This document shows, in pieces, positions 1 to 7,123 of a stretch of 64,000 nt of DNA (position 1 is the stretch's first letter; every line of letters starts with the position of its first letter). Below the pieces are notes generated by a model. That model searched no databases. It had not been told where the DNA came from and saw only the letters and a list, made by a program, of their open reading frames with translations. The translations under genes were made by a program, and so were the position numbers. Source of the stretch: Chromohalobacter nigrandesensis. Its GTDB lineage: Bacteria; Pseudomonadota; Gammaproteobacteria; Pseudomonadales; Halomonadaceae. The DNA lies in assembly GCF_023061285.1 (NCBI RefSeq), contig NZ_JAKGAM010000012.1, positions 1 through 64,000 on the forward strand. The letters are read 5' to 3'.

Positions 1-172
1 AGCGCTATGGAATTCAGCCGACGCACGCGGCTACCTGCTGCCCCGCCCCTCGCCAAGCCACGCGATGCTAGGCATCAAGGCGGCGCTTCGCTATGCTGCA
101 AGGCGTGAAACTCAGGGCTGCTCACGAGGCGGCTCCATAACAACACACTGCAAATTCCGTAGAGAGCTTTCC

Positions 173-940
173 ATGAAAAAATTGCTGACCATCACCCTTC
201 TCGGCAGCGCCCTGCTGGCAGGGAGCGCTTTCGCTCAGGACACCTTGCGTATCGGCGTCGACGTGCCTTACGAGCCGATGGAATACCGTACGTCCGACGG
301 TGAACTCACCGGCTTCGACATCGAGCTGGGCAATGCGCTGTGTGCCGAGATCGACAGGAAGTGCGAGTGGGTCGTGCAAGCGTGGGATGGCATCATTCCG
401 GGCCTGATGGCGCGTAAGTACGATGCGATCATGTCCTCGATGACCATCAACGAAGAACGCAAGGAGACCGTGCTCTTCTCCGACCCCTACATCACGCCGC
501 CTTCAGCGTGGTTCGCGCCGCAAGACAGCAGCATCGACTTCCCCGCCAAGGAGACGCTCGAAGACAAGACCATCGGGGTGCAGCGCGGGACCTTGCAGGA
601 CAATTACGTCACCGACATGTTCGGCGACGCGGCAGAGATCAGCCGTTACTCCACCGCAGACGATCTCGTCCTCGACATGGATGCCGGTCGCGTCGACATC
701 GCCTTCCTGGACTTCCCGATAGGCAAGTCCACCCTGCTGGATAGCGATGAAGGCGATTATAAAGTCGTCGGCGAGATGATCACCGAGCCCAAGAAGTACT
801 TCGGCGAAGGCTTCGGCGTTGCATTCCGCAAGCGCGATCAGGAACTGGCGAACCAGTTCAACGAGGCGCTGGCGACCCTGAAAGACAACGGCACCTATGA
901 GGAGCTCTACAACAAGTATTTCGTTGGAGAAGCCAAGTAA
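173..940 (+). CDS. Amino-acid ABC transporter periplasmic substrate-binding protein
   Basis: Predicted 255-residue solute-binding protein of family 3 (HisJ/ArgT/LAO type), which captures basic or polar amino acids in the periplasm for an ABC importer. The chosen ATG gives a typical Sec signal peptide (MKK, hydrophobic core, AFA-Q cleavage site near residue 22); longer in-frame starts upstream would put junk before it. The mature part opens with TLRIGVDVPYEPMEY and carries the GFDIELG signature of the family, and the length is usual. No permease or ATPase gene follows, since the next gene is convergent, so its membrane partners lie upstream of the window or elsewhere. Arginine/lysine/ornithine specificity is an inference from similarity and would fit the arginine catabolic genes nearby. 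Confidence 0.88.
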   Translation: MKKLLTITLLGSALLAGSAFAQDTLRIGVDVPYEPMEYRTSDGELTGFDIELGNALCAEIDRKCEWVVQAWDGIIPGLMARKYDAIMSSMTINEERKETVLFSDPYITPPSAWFAPQDSSIDFPAKETLEDKTIGVQRGTLQDNYVTDMFGDAAEISRYSTADDLVLDMDAGRVDIAFLDFPIGKSTLLDSDEGDYKVVGEMITEPKKYFGEGFGVAFRKRDQELANQFNEALATLKDNGTYEELYNKYFVGEAK

Positions 941-974
941 GGCGGCGTTTTACAAATTAACGCCAGACGCCATG

Positions 975-999
975 GGGGCGGCCTTCGGGTCGCCCCTTT
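975..999 (+). terminator. Rho-independent terminator after the ABC binding protein
   Basis: A 9-bp stem (GGGGCGGCC with GGTCGCCCC, one G-U pair) closed by a TTCG tetraloop and followed by TTT lies 35 bp after the binding-protein stop codon, between convergent genes. Confidence 0.7.
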
Positions 1000-1015
1000 G
1001 CGTTACGGCAAACGC

Positions 1016-2122
1016 TCAGGACGTCTCCTCCACGGGCCGGGCGAAACGCGCGATGAAGCGCGCCATCGCCGGCCCCAGCAGCATCACCGTGAAAAGCCGC
1101 AATGTCTGCAGCGCCACCACTAGCCCTACATCGGCATGCGTGTCGATGGCGATGATTGTCATCGAGTCAAGTCCACCGGGGCTGGTCGCCAGATAAGCGG
1201 TAATGAAGTCTGTATCCATGAGCCCCACCATCAACAGCGCCGAGAGCGCGCATAGGGCGATCAGCACCAGCGAGGCCAAGACCATCTTGCCTAGCGAGCG
1301 GGCCACGGTCGCCAGCGCGTCACGATCGAAGCGCAGCCCTACATAGACGCCGATGAAGCCGTAAGCCAGCATCAGCAAGGGCGCGGGCATCGACAGCGTC
1401 GCCCAGCCGCCGAGATGCAGCAGCGTGCCGATGAGCATCGGCCCCAGCAAGGCACCCGCCGGCAAGCGACGATCGCACAGCCAAACCCCACCGACGACGA
1501 CCGCCAGGGTAATCGCCAGATCGAGCACCCCGGCCAAGTCGCCTGGCAAGCCGCTTCCGCTGCGCGATGGCGTACCGCTTACCCCTAGCCAATGGCTCAC
1601 CAGGGCGCCCACGAGCACCACGCATACCACCCGCACGTATTGCATCGCCGCCACGATGCGCGGGTCGGTATCTTCGCGCTCCTCAGCCATCGCCACCATC
1701 GCCGCCGCCGCGCCCGGCGTGGTGCCCCAGGCTGCCGTGCTCCCGGGAAGCCCGCCGTAACGCACCAGAACGATCCCCACCAGCAGGCTGAGCAGCAAAG
1801 TAATGGCCGTGGCCAACAGCATCACCAGCCAGCCATCGAGGATCGTCATCAGCACGCTCATCGTCATGGCGTGCGCGATCAACACGCCGACCGTGCCCTG
1901 GCCGAGCTTGAAGCAGCGCCTCGGCAGACGCAGGCCGCTGCCGCCGATACCGAAGGCGATGCCCACCAGCATCGGGCCGATGAAACCGCCCGCCGGCATA
2001 TGCCAATAGTTGAGCACGCCACTCGCCACGCAGCACGCCACGAACAAGCCCAGCCACAGCCCGGCACGGCGCATGCGGGAAGATGACGGTCGAGAAGGCG
2101 CAGGGGACGGAGAAGGGGCCAA
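1016..2122 (-). CDS. AbrB-family (DUF/Pfam 'transport protein AbrB') integral membrane protein
   Basis: Membrane protein of about 368 residues, nearly all of it hydrophobic helices, with the two-fold repeated architecture of the AbrB/'putative ammonia monooxygenase' family: each half has a GGxxGPMLxG-like segment (residues near the N-terminus, GGFIGPMLVGIAFG, and again GALLGPMLIGTLLHL), plus the TSPGGLDSMTIIAIDT motif near the C-terminus. The function of the family is not settled; it is generally described as a permease-like protein. Start choice: a TTG at 2122 has GGAG seven bases upstream and follows the promoter at 2147-2155; an ATG at 2074 is possible but has no ribosome binding site. A start at 2191 would lie upstream of the predicted transcription start. 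Confidence 0.75.
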   Translation of the reverse strand: MAPSPSPAPSRPSSSRMRRAGLWLGLFVACCVASGVLNYWHMPAGGFIGPMLVGIAFGIGGSGLRLPRRCFKLGQGTVGVLIAHAMTMSVLMTILDGWLVMLLATAITLLLSLLVGIVLVRYGGLPGSTAAWGTTPGAAAAMVAMAEEREDTDPRIVAAMQYVRVVCVVLVGALVSHWLGVSGTPSRSGSGLPGDLAGVLDLAITLAVVVGGVWLCDRRLPAGALLGPMLIGTLLHLGGWATLSMPAPLLMLAYGFIGVYVGLRFDRDALATVARSLGKMVLASLVLIALCALSALLMVGLMDTDFITAYLATSPGGLDSMTIIAIDTHADVGLVVALQTLRLFTVMLLGPAMARFIARFARPVEETS

Positions 2123-2146
2123 GGGAATGCTCCGCAAAAGAGACGC

Positions 2147-2155
2147 ATTATAGCA
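2147..2155 (-). promoter_or_regulatory. Extended -10 promoter for the AbrB-family gene
   Basis: On the minus strand the sequence reads TGCTATAAT, a perfect extended -10 (TGn-TATAAT). No good -35 hexamer is visible, which is acceptable for an extended -10 promoter. It lies about 25 bp before the TTG start at 2122. Confidence 0.55.
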
Positions 2156-2269
2156 GGCTAAGTAATATCGGCGAGACCACCGCCCGCGCATATCACTACC
2201 GAATCCGGCGAGTCCGGTGCCGCCAACGCGTTACACTAGGGTCGTCATGCCCACGAGGAGTCCCCGCCA

Positions 2270-2364
2270 TGCTCGATCCCGACCGCTGCCGCGTGGCCCG
2301 TCTGTCGCGGGATGCTCGCTTCGATGGGCGCAGTTATCTCACCCTGCAACTCTGGAGTCGCTGA
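2270..2364 (+). pseudogene. 31-codon ORF resembling the N-terminus of Ada/AlkA, upstream of ogt
   Basis: This short ORF starts at an ATG with a strong GAGGAG ribosome binding site and reads MLDPDRCRVARLSRDARFDG before ending at a TGA one base ahead of the ogt ATG. The motif LDPDRC...SRDARFDGR is characteristic of the N-terminus of Ada (and of AlkA proteins carrying the Ada zinc domain), where it precedes the zinc-binding cysteines. Here those cysteines and the rest of the domain are missing. The best reading is a remnant of an ada gene whose alkyltransferase part survives as ogt. It may still act as a translated leader because translation would end right at the ogt start. Confidence 0.5.
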
Positions 2365-2365
2365 T

Positions 2366-2872
2366 ATGGTAATGCCCGCTTACGCTATCGATTACTTCAC
2401 GCCTGAGCCGACCTCGCCGCTGGGCATGCTACGCATCCTCGCCAGCGAGCATGGAATTCGCGAGATCACCTTCGTCGACAGCGTCGAGACACAGGCGCCG
2501 GCGTCACCCTCGCCGCTCACCGAGACCTGCCGCGAGCAGCTGAGCGCCTATCTCAAGGGAGAATTGCGCAACTTCGACGTGCCACTCGACCCTCAAGGTA
2601 CGCCCTTTCAGCAACGCGTATGGGCGGCATTGGCTCGCATTCCTTTCGGGGAGACGCGCAGCTACGCGGAGATCGCCCGGGACATCGACAACCTCAAGGC
2701 AATGCGCGCGGTCGGCGCCGCCAACGGGCGCAATCCGTTGCCCATCGTCGTGCCTTGTCACCGCGTGATCGGGCGTGATGGTACGCTCACCGGGTACGCT
2801 GGCGGGCTCGAGCGCAAGGCCTGGTTACTTGAGCTCGAGCGCACGCATATCAAGCACCATCCAATGCGTTAA
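2366..2872 (+). CDS. ogt: Methylated-DNA--protein-cysteine S-methyltransferase
   Basis: A 168-residue suicide DNA-repair protein that moves the methyl group from O6-methylguanine (or O4-methylthymine) to its own cysteine. The active-site motif PCHRVI is clear in the C-terminal part, preceded by the helix-turn-helix and arginine-finger region (AVGAANGRNPLPIVVPCHRV) and followed by GYAGGLERKAWLLELE, the usual C-terminal signature. The ATG at 2366 has GGAG eight bases upstream and overlaps no other frame; an ATG two codons later is an alternative. It is translationally next to the Ada-like leader ORF at 2270-2364. A DUF924 gene follows after 25 bp on the same strand and may be cotranscribed. Confidence 0.93.
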   Translation: MVMPAYAIDYFTPEPTSPLGMLRILASEHGIREITFVDSVETQAPASPSPLTETCREQLSAYLKGELRNFDVPLDPQGTPFQQRVWAALARIPFGETRSYAEIARDIDNLKAMRAVGAANGRNPLPIVVPCHRVIGRDGTLTGYAGGLERKAWLLELERTHIKHHPMR

Positions 2873-2897
2873 ACGCATCAAACAGCGGAGGTGAGCC

Positions 2898-3452
2898 ATG
2901 ACGCAAGATGTTGAACAGGCGCGGCAAGTGCTGGATTTCTGGTTCGTTGAGGCGGGCCCCAAGCAGTGGTTCAACAAGAGCACGTCGTTCGATCAGGCGC
3001 TCACCGAGCGCTTCGGGGCCCTCCACGACGCGGCGTGTCGCTGCGAGCTTTACGCCTGGCGGCAAAGTCACCGCGGTGCCTTGGCGGAAATACTGCTGCT
3101 CGATCAGTTCTCACGCAATATCTACCGCGATCAGCCCCTGGCCTTCGCTCAGGACCCGCTAGCGCTGAGCCTCGCCCAGCATCTGGTCGCGCAAGGCGGC
3201 GATCAAGGACTACCGTCCGAACAGCGCGCGTTTGTGTATATGCCGTATATGCACAGCGAATCGCCCGTGATCCACCAGGAGGCTCTGCGGCTTTTCGATC
3301 ATCCGGGACTGGAGCGCAACCTGGACTTCGAGCAGCGCCATTGGGCGATTATCGAGCGCTTCGGCCGTTATCCGCACCGTAATGCGGTACTTGGTCGGGA
3401 ATCGACGCCGGAAGAACGCGACTTTTTACGCCAGCCCGGCTCGTCTTTCTAA
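2898..3452 (+). CDS. DUF924 family protein
   Basis: A 184-residue soluble protein matching the DUF924 family by its opening (VLDFWFVEAGPKQWFNKS), the central LLLDQFSRNIYR motif and the HSES...FGRYPHRN motif near the C-terminus. The family has a TPR-like all-helical fold and no established biochemical role. A good ribosome binding site (GGAGGTG) stands six bases before the ATG. It follows ogt by 25 bp and may share its transcript. Confidence 0.88.
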   Translation: MTQDVEQARQVLDFWFVEAGPKQWFNKSTSFDQALTERFGALHDAACRCELYAWRQSHRGALAEILLLDQFSRNIYRDQPLAFAQDPLALSLAQHLVAQGGDQGLPSEQRAFVYMPYMHSESPVIHQEALRLFDHPGLERNLDFEQRHWAIIERFGRYPHRNAVLGRESTPEERDFLRQPGSSF

Positions 3453-3496
3453 GCATTGTCTGGAAAGTATCTAGTTTGAGCGACCCGGTCTGGCGA

Positions 3497-4333
3497 TCAG
3501 GCGCCGCGAGCAACAGGATAACGCCCTGCCAGCGGGGCTGTCAGCGTGCCGAGCAGGCGCCAGCCCAGATAGAGAAAGCCCAGCGGGAATAGAATCGTCT
3601 GGACGATGAACACCGCCGACAAGGCCACCACGTTCTCGGTCATGCTATCCAGACGTGTCAGCAGATCGCGCACCGGATGGCCCACGGCACTGTCCCATTT
3701 ATCCTTGAGCCGCTGCCAAACACCGTCGTCTTCTTCACGCATGCCAGCCTGCGTCTCGGCGACGTCCTGAAACACCGCGCGGTCCTGGTCCAGCGCCGTG
3801 TAAAGTCCCTCGCGTTGGTCGCCGATCAGTGCATCGCCCACCCAGGTACTGGCCAGCGCCGCGATGAGCACCGCGAAACGCAAGAACGCCATCAGCAGGA
3901 ACGCCCGACGCGCCCATTCGCGCCAGACACCACGCCCCCAGACGAGCGACACCGCCAGCAACAGGCAACTCAATGAGAAAAGCGCCTTGATGAGCGTATG
4001 GCCGGCCATCTGGATCAAGACCTTCTGCATGGCCAGCGAGGCCGTGGAGGCGAACATGATCCATGAGAAACGCTCGACGAGATCGTTGGCGGGGTCCAGC
4101 GCCTGGCCGAACTGCACCTGGAAGACCATGGCGTCGGCGGTGATGCTCTGCATCACCGAAATCGCCGCGTTGAGCGCCTTGGCCAGGGCAAAGCTCTTGA
4201 ACGCCGTGGACAGAGCGTCATCCAGCGTGGCCATCGCCACGTCGTGCGTGACGCCGAGCCACGAGACCAGCGCCAATACCAGTAACGCCGCCACCACCCA
4301 GCGACAATGGGGCATGCGAGAAGACAGCGACAT
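3497..4333 (-). CDS. Conserved hypothetical inner-membrane protein
   Basis: A 278-residue protein that I do not recognise. It has an N-terminal hydrophobic segment (about residues 12-30, possibly a signal anchor), a long amphipathic stretch rich in alanine, paired hydrophobic segments around residues 115-165, a charged loop rich in D/E/R and a final hydrophobic segment around residues 238-265. Coding bias and length are consistent with a real gene. It stands alone, convergent with the DUF924 gene and followed upstream by a ~140-bp repeat element. No function is proposed. Confidence 0.7.
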   Translation of the reverse strand: MSLSSRMPHCRWVVAALLVLALVSWLGVTHDVAMATLDDALSTAFKSFALAKALNAAISVMQSITADAMVFQVQFGQALDPANDLVERFSWIMFASTASLAMQKVLIQMAGHTLIKALFSLSCLLLAVSLVWGRGVWREWARRAFLLMAFLRFAVLIAALASTWVGDALIGDQREGLYTALDQDRAVFQDVAETQAGMREEDDGVWQRLKDKWDSAVGHPVRDLLTRLDSMTENVVALSAVFIVQTILFPLGFLYLGWRLLGTLTAPLAGRYPVARGA

Positions 4334-4367
4334 GACGAAAGCTCCCGGGACAATGCCCAGACCCTAA

Positions 4368-4506
4368 GCTCTGTCTGAAAAATCGGCGAGCGATGGCCAG
4401 ACAAGGCAAAAATTGGCGAAAAAGCGGAGTTTACACAGGGTAAATGAGCATTTTGAGTCGATTTTTAACGCCGTATGGGTGAGCGCAGGCATTTTTCCGA
4501 TAGAGC
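4368..4506. repeat. ~140-bp inverted-repeat-bounded element, copy 1
   Basis: 139-bp element whose ends are imperfect inverted repeats (GCTCTGTCTGAAAAAT at 4368-4383 and ATTTTTCCGATAGAGC at 4491-4506, two mismatches). Its interior matches copy 2 at 4756-4896 closely, sharing ACAAGGCAAAA, CGGAGTTTA, GGTAAATGAG and TTTTAACGCCGTAT in the same order. It has no coding capacity. It looks like a MITE-like or REP-like interspersed repeat. Confidence 0.75.
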
Positions 4507-4538
4507 GTAACCGCTCGGCGGCCCGAGCGCCATCGTCA

Positions 4539-4643
4539 TCAGATCAGCAGTTGGTAGCTCAACGCCGATAACAACAAGGTGGCGGAGCCCATCGCGGAGA
4601 CGATGAGGGCATGGCGCAGGGTATCCGGCTTCACGATGCGCAT
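4539..4643 (-). CDS. Putative 34-residue single-span membrane peptide
   Basis: A small ORF between the two ~140-bp repeat copies: MRIVKPDTLRHALIVSAMGS followed by a hydrophobic ATLLLSALSYQLLI end. The ATG has GAGG eight bases upstream. The basic N-terminus and one hydrophobic span suggest an inner-membrane microprotein. Evidence is only the ribosome binding site and composition, so it could be spurious. Confidence 0.4.
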   Translation of the reverse strand: MRIVKPDTLRHALIVSAMGSATLLLSALSYQLLI

Positions 4644-4967
4644 GGGGGCAACCTCGCATGACAGTGACTTGTGCCTCCTTGATAAGCAATTACGCTAGCG
4701 CGCTCAATACGCCTTTGGATTAAGACGCCGCGACGGACAGCCGCGATGCGGCTCTGAGGGTGTTTACAAAACAGGCGAACGAAGACAAGACAAGGCAAAA
4801 TTGGCTGAAAAAACGGAGTTTAGATGGGGTAAATGAGTATTTTGAGGCCGATTTTAACGCCGTATTGTCGAGTGCAGCCCTTTTGTAAGCACCCTCTCAC
4901 GCTACCGATACCAGACACCAAGATGATATCGTCTACGCCTTCATCCGTATCCATTCACGAGGTCATC
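4644..4967. other. Intergenic stretch of 324 bp
   Basis: Apart from repeat copy 2 at 4756-4896 and the ribosome binding site of the next gene (GAGG just before 4968) I see no gene, tRNA or clear promoter in this stretch. Confidence 0.6.
4756..4896. repeat. ~140-bp inverted-repeat-bounded element, copy 2
   Basis: 141-bp copy of the element at 4368-4506. Its ends are 16-bp inverted repeats with a single mismatch (GAGGGTGTTTACAAAA at 4756-4771 and TTTTGTAAGCACCCTC at 4881-4896). The end sequences differ from copy 1 while the core is shared and each copy keeps its own pairing, so the terminal stems seem to be maintained by compensatory change, as expected for a structured repeat. Confidence 0.75.
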
Positions 4968-5315
4968 ATGTCCAGCAAGATCTATTGCACCGCCCAGTTC
5001 AAGCCCAAGCCCGGCAAGGAAGAGAGCGTCTTTCAGGCACTTCAGGCGCTCGAGCCCAACGCGCACCGCGAAGACGCCTGCATCCAGTACACCGTGACCC
5101 GGAAGATCGACAACCCGTTCGCCGATGGCACCAGCTATCCCATCGTCTTCCACGAAATCTGGGCCGACCGTGCCTCTTTCGAAGCGCATTGCCAGCGTCG
5201 CGAAGTGCAGGCCTTCTTCGCTGACTACGTCGAAGCCGAGGACGGCGATGTCGAAGACGCCAATGTCTGCGTGTATACCGATGAGCCGGCCAATTTCGAC
5301 GCCCCCAAGCTGTAA
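4968..5315 (+). CDS. Antibiotic biosynthesis monooxygenase (ABM) domain protein
   Basis: A 115-residue dimeric alpha/beta-barrel protein of the ABM/YgiN type, which typically oxidises small quinols or phenols, or handles haem, without added cofactor. It opens with KIYCTAQFKPKPGKEESVFQALQAL, and contains the HEIWADRASFEAHCQRREVQAFF segment typical of the family (E-x-W...H...F). The ATG at 4968 with GAGG nine bases upstream gives the usual family length; upstream in-frame codons run into the repeat element. It is followed by a LysR regulator and a quinone reductase gene, so a shared quinone/redox stress role is plausible but inferred. Confidence 0.82.
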   Translation: MSSKIYCTAQFKPKPGKEESVFQALQALEPNAHREDACIQYTVTRKIDNPFADGTSYPIVFHEIWADRASFEAHCQRREVQAFFADYVEAEDGDVEDANVCVYTDEPANFDAPKL

Positions 5316-5372
5316 TGCGCCGCACCGTCGGATGATCGTCCCTGCCATTGCCTTCGTGCATCGCGAGGTGGC

Positions 5373-6248
5373 ATGAAAAGCCGCTGGGACGATCTTGAGG
5401 CGTTGCTCGCCGTGGTCGATGCCGGTGGCTTCACCGCCGCCGCCGAGCGCCTGAGCACCAGCACCGCACGGCTTTCGCGGGCCGTCTCGCGCCTGGAGAA
5501 GCGGCTCGAGACGACCCTCGTGCACCGCACTACGCGACGCCTGGATATCACCGAGGAAGGCGAGGCATTCATCGCCCAGGCCCGCCAGGCGCTGGGTACC
5601 CTGGAAACCGCCGAGGAAGCGCTCACGGTGCGCCGTCGCGAGCCCGCCGGGCGCCTGCGCGTCGACGCCGCTACGCCGTTTCTGCTGCATCAGATCGTCC
5701 CCCACCTCGCCGAATTCCATGCCGCCTACCCCAAGATGCGCCTGGAATTGACCACCCACGAGACCAACATCGACCTGATCGAACAACGCACCGATGTCGC
5801 CATTCGCATCGGGCGCCTGGAAGATTCCACCCTGCATGCCCGTCCGCTCGGCCATAGCCGGCGCCGCCTGGTGGCGAGCCCCGCTTACCTGGCACGCTAT
5901 GGCACGCCGCACCATGTCGAGGATCTGGCGCATCACGTGCTACTGGGCTTCACGCATTTGACCCAGCTCAACCGCTGGCCCATCGGCGACGGCCGTACCA
6001 TCCAGCCCACCCTCGCCTCGAGCAGCGGCGAAGCGTTGCTGCAAATGGCGGAGGCCGACGTGGGCATCGCTTGTCTGGCGGATTTCCTGACGCGCGGCGC
6101 TCGCCAGGCCGGACGCCTGACGGTGGTACTCGACGACGCCACCCACGAGCGCCACGAGCCCATTCAAGCGGTCTACTACCGCAATACGGCGCTCCACGGC
6201 CGCATCAATGCCTTTTTGGATTTCTTCGTCGACCGCCTGACACTCTGA
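5373..6248 (+). CDS. LysR family transcriptional regulator
   Basis: A 291-residue LysR regulator. The winged helix-turn-helix is at residues 1-60 (WDDLEALLAVVDAGGFTAAAERLSTSTARLSRAVSRLEKRL) and the remainder is a periplasmic-binding-protein-like effector domain from about residue 88. It belongs to the group typified by regulators of quinone oxidoreductases or MFS pumps in proteobacteria. The downstream gene mdaB on the same strand and a TTGC-N7-GCAA palindrome between them suggest it controls mdaB and perhaps the upstream ABM gene. Confidence 0.9.
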   Translation: MKSRWDDLEALLAVVDAGGFTAAAERLSTSTARLSRAVSRLEKRLETTLVHRTTRRLDITEEGEAFIAQARQALGTLETAEEALTVRRREPAGRLRVDAATPFLLHQIVPHLAEFHAAYPKMRLELTTHETNIDLIEQRTDVAIRIGRLEDSTLHARPLGHSRRRLVASPAYLARYGTPHHVEDLAHHVLLGFTHLTQLNRWPIGDGRTIQPTLASSSGEALLQMAEADVGIACLADFLTRGARQAGRLTVVLDDATHERHEPIQAVYYRNTALHGRINAFLDFFVDRLTL

Positions 6249-6281
6249 TTCCATCACGCCGCACCATGCACGCAGCTACCT

Positions 6282-6296
6282 TTGCGATTAATGCAA
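6282..6296. promoter_or_regulatory. Candidate LysR-type operator (TTGC-N7-GCAA)
   Basis: The sequence TTGCGATTAATGCAA fits the T-N11-A LysR-box with a perfect TTGC/GCAA dyad, and a further TTTTGCAATTA half-site follows 10 bp downstream. It lies between the LysR gene and mdaB, about 100 bp before the mdaB ATG. Confidence 0.45.
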
Positions 6297-6392
6297 GAAT
6301 GTTTTGCAATTAGGCGTCTTTATCGCAAGGCCGCGACTCGGCAGACTGCCCCACCTTTTGCATTCACATGCCTACCAAGTGGGAACGACACC

Positions 6393-6977
6393 ATGAAGAT
6401 TCTGCTGATCAACGGCGCCAAGGCCTTCGCCCATTCCGGTGGCCGTTACAACGATACGCTGCACGACGTGGCACGCGGCGAACTCGCCGAAATGGGCCAC
6501 GAGATCCGCGAGACCCGCGTCGACGACGGCTACGATACCGACGCCGAAGTCGAGAAATTCCTGTGGGCCGATGTCATCGTCTATCAGATGCCCGGTTGGT
6601 GGATGGGCACGCCATGGACGGTCAAGCGCTATATCGACGAGGTGTTCACCGCCGGCCACGGCTCGCTCTACGCCAGCGACGGCCGCTCACGCAAGGACCC
6701 CAGCCTTCAGTACGGCAGCGGCGGCTTGCTCCAAGGACGTCACTACATGCTCTCGCTGACATGGAACGCACCCGCCGAAGCCTTCGATGAAGCCGGCAAC
6801 TTTTTCGAGGGGCGCGGTGTCGACGGTGTCTACTTCCCGTTCCACAAGTCGCAGGCATTCATTGGCCTGGACGCCATGCCGACCTATATCGCCAACGACG
6901 TCATCAAGGCACCCGACATCGAAGGTCATATCGACGCCTATCGCGCCCACCTGCGCGAGCACTTTTCCAACGCCTGA
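6393..6977 (+). CDS. mdaB: NAD(P)H:quinone oxidoreductase, MdaB type
   Basis: A 194-residue flavodoxin-fold FAD enzyme that reduces quinones by two electrons and so avoids semiquinone radicals. It opens with the family motif MKILLINGAKAFAHSGGRYN, contains VIVYQMPGWWMGTPWTVKRYIDEVF (the flavin/substrate region) and GSLYASDGRSR. The length equals that of E. coli MdaB. The ATG at 6393 was chosen because it aligns with the family start; an upstream ORF extension of 37 codons does not. It follows a LysR gene and its likely operator. Confidence 0.92.
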   Translation: MKILLINGAKAFAHSGGRYNDTLHDVARGELAEMGHEIRETRVDDGYDTDAEVEKFLWADVIVYQMPGWWMGTPWTVKRYIDEVFTAGHGSLYASDGRSRKDPSLQYGSGGLLQGRHYMLSLTWNAPAEAFDEAGNFFEGRGVDGVYFPFHKSQAFIGLDAMPTYIANDVIKAPDIEGHIDAYRAHLREHFSNA

Positions 6978-6988
6978 ATCGGCACACC

Positions 6989-7014
6989 GGGCCGGCGCTT
7001 CACCGCGTCGGCCC
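6989..7014 (+). terminator. Hairpin terminator after mdaB
   Basis: A 9-bp stem (GGGCCGGCG with CGTCGGCCC, one G-U pair) around an 8-base loop begins 12 bp after the mdaB stop. A weak pyrimidine-rich tract follows. Confidence 0.5.
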
Positions 7015-7123
7015 GCACTTCTCTTGCCTACCTCGTTCTCCTGCGCTTTCACCTTTCGGCCCACGGCAAGCGTTTCAACGAGATGCTAAGATAGCGCGCC
7101 CGTTCGAGAGGAAGGCTTTGTCC

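Noticed and set aside
1-172. Possible gene fragment at the left edge
   Set aside because: No motif or conserved start/stop context can be seen in 172 bases, so I leave it unassigned.
4465-4689. 74-codon minus-strand ORF between the repeats
   Set aside because: It runs through one repeat end and has no supportive features; the 34-codon ORF in another frame has a better ribosome binding site and hydrophobic profile.
4941-5936. 331-codon minus-strand ORF over the ABM and LysR genes
   Set aside because: Runs antisense across two recognised genes; no motif.
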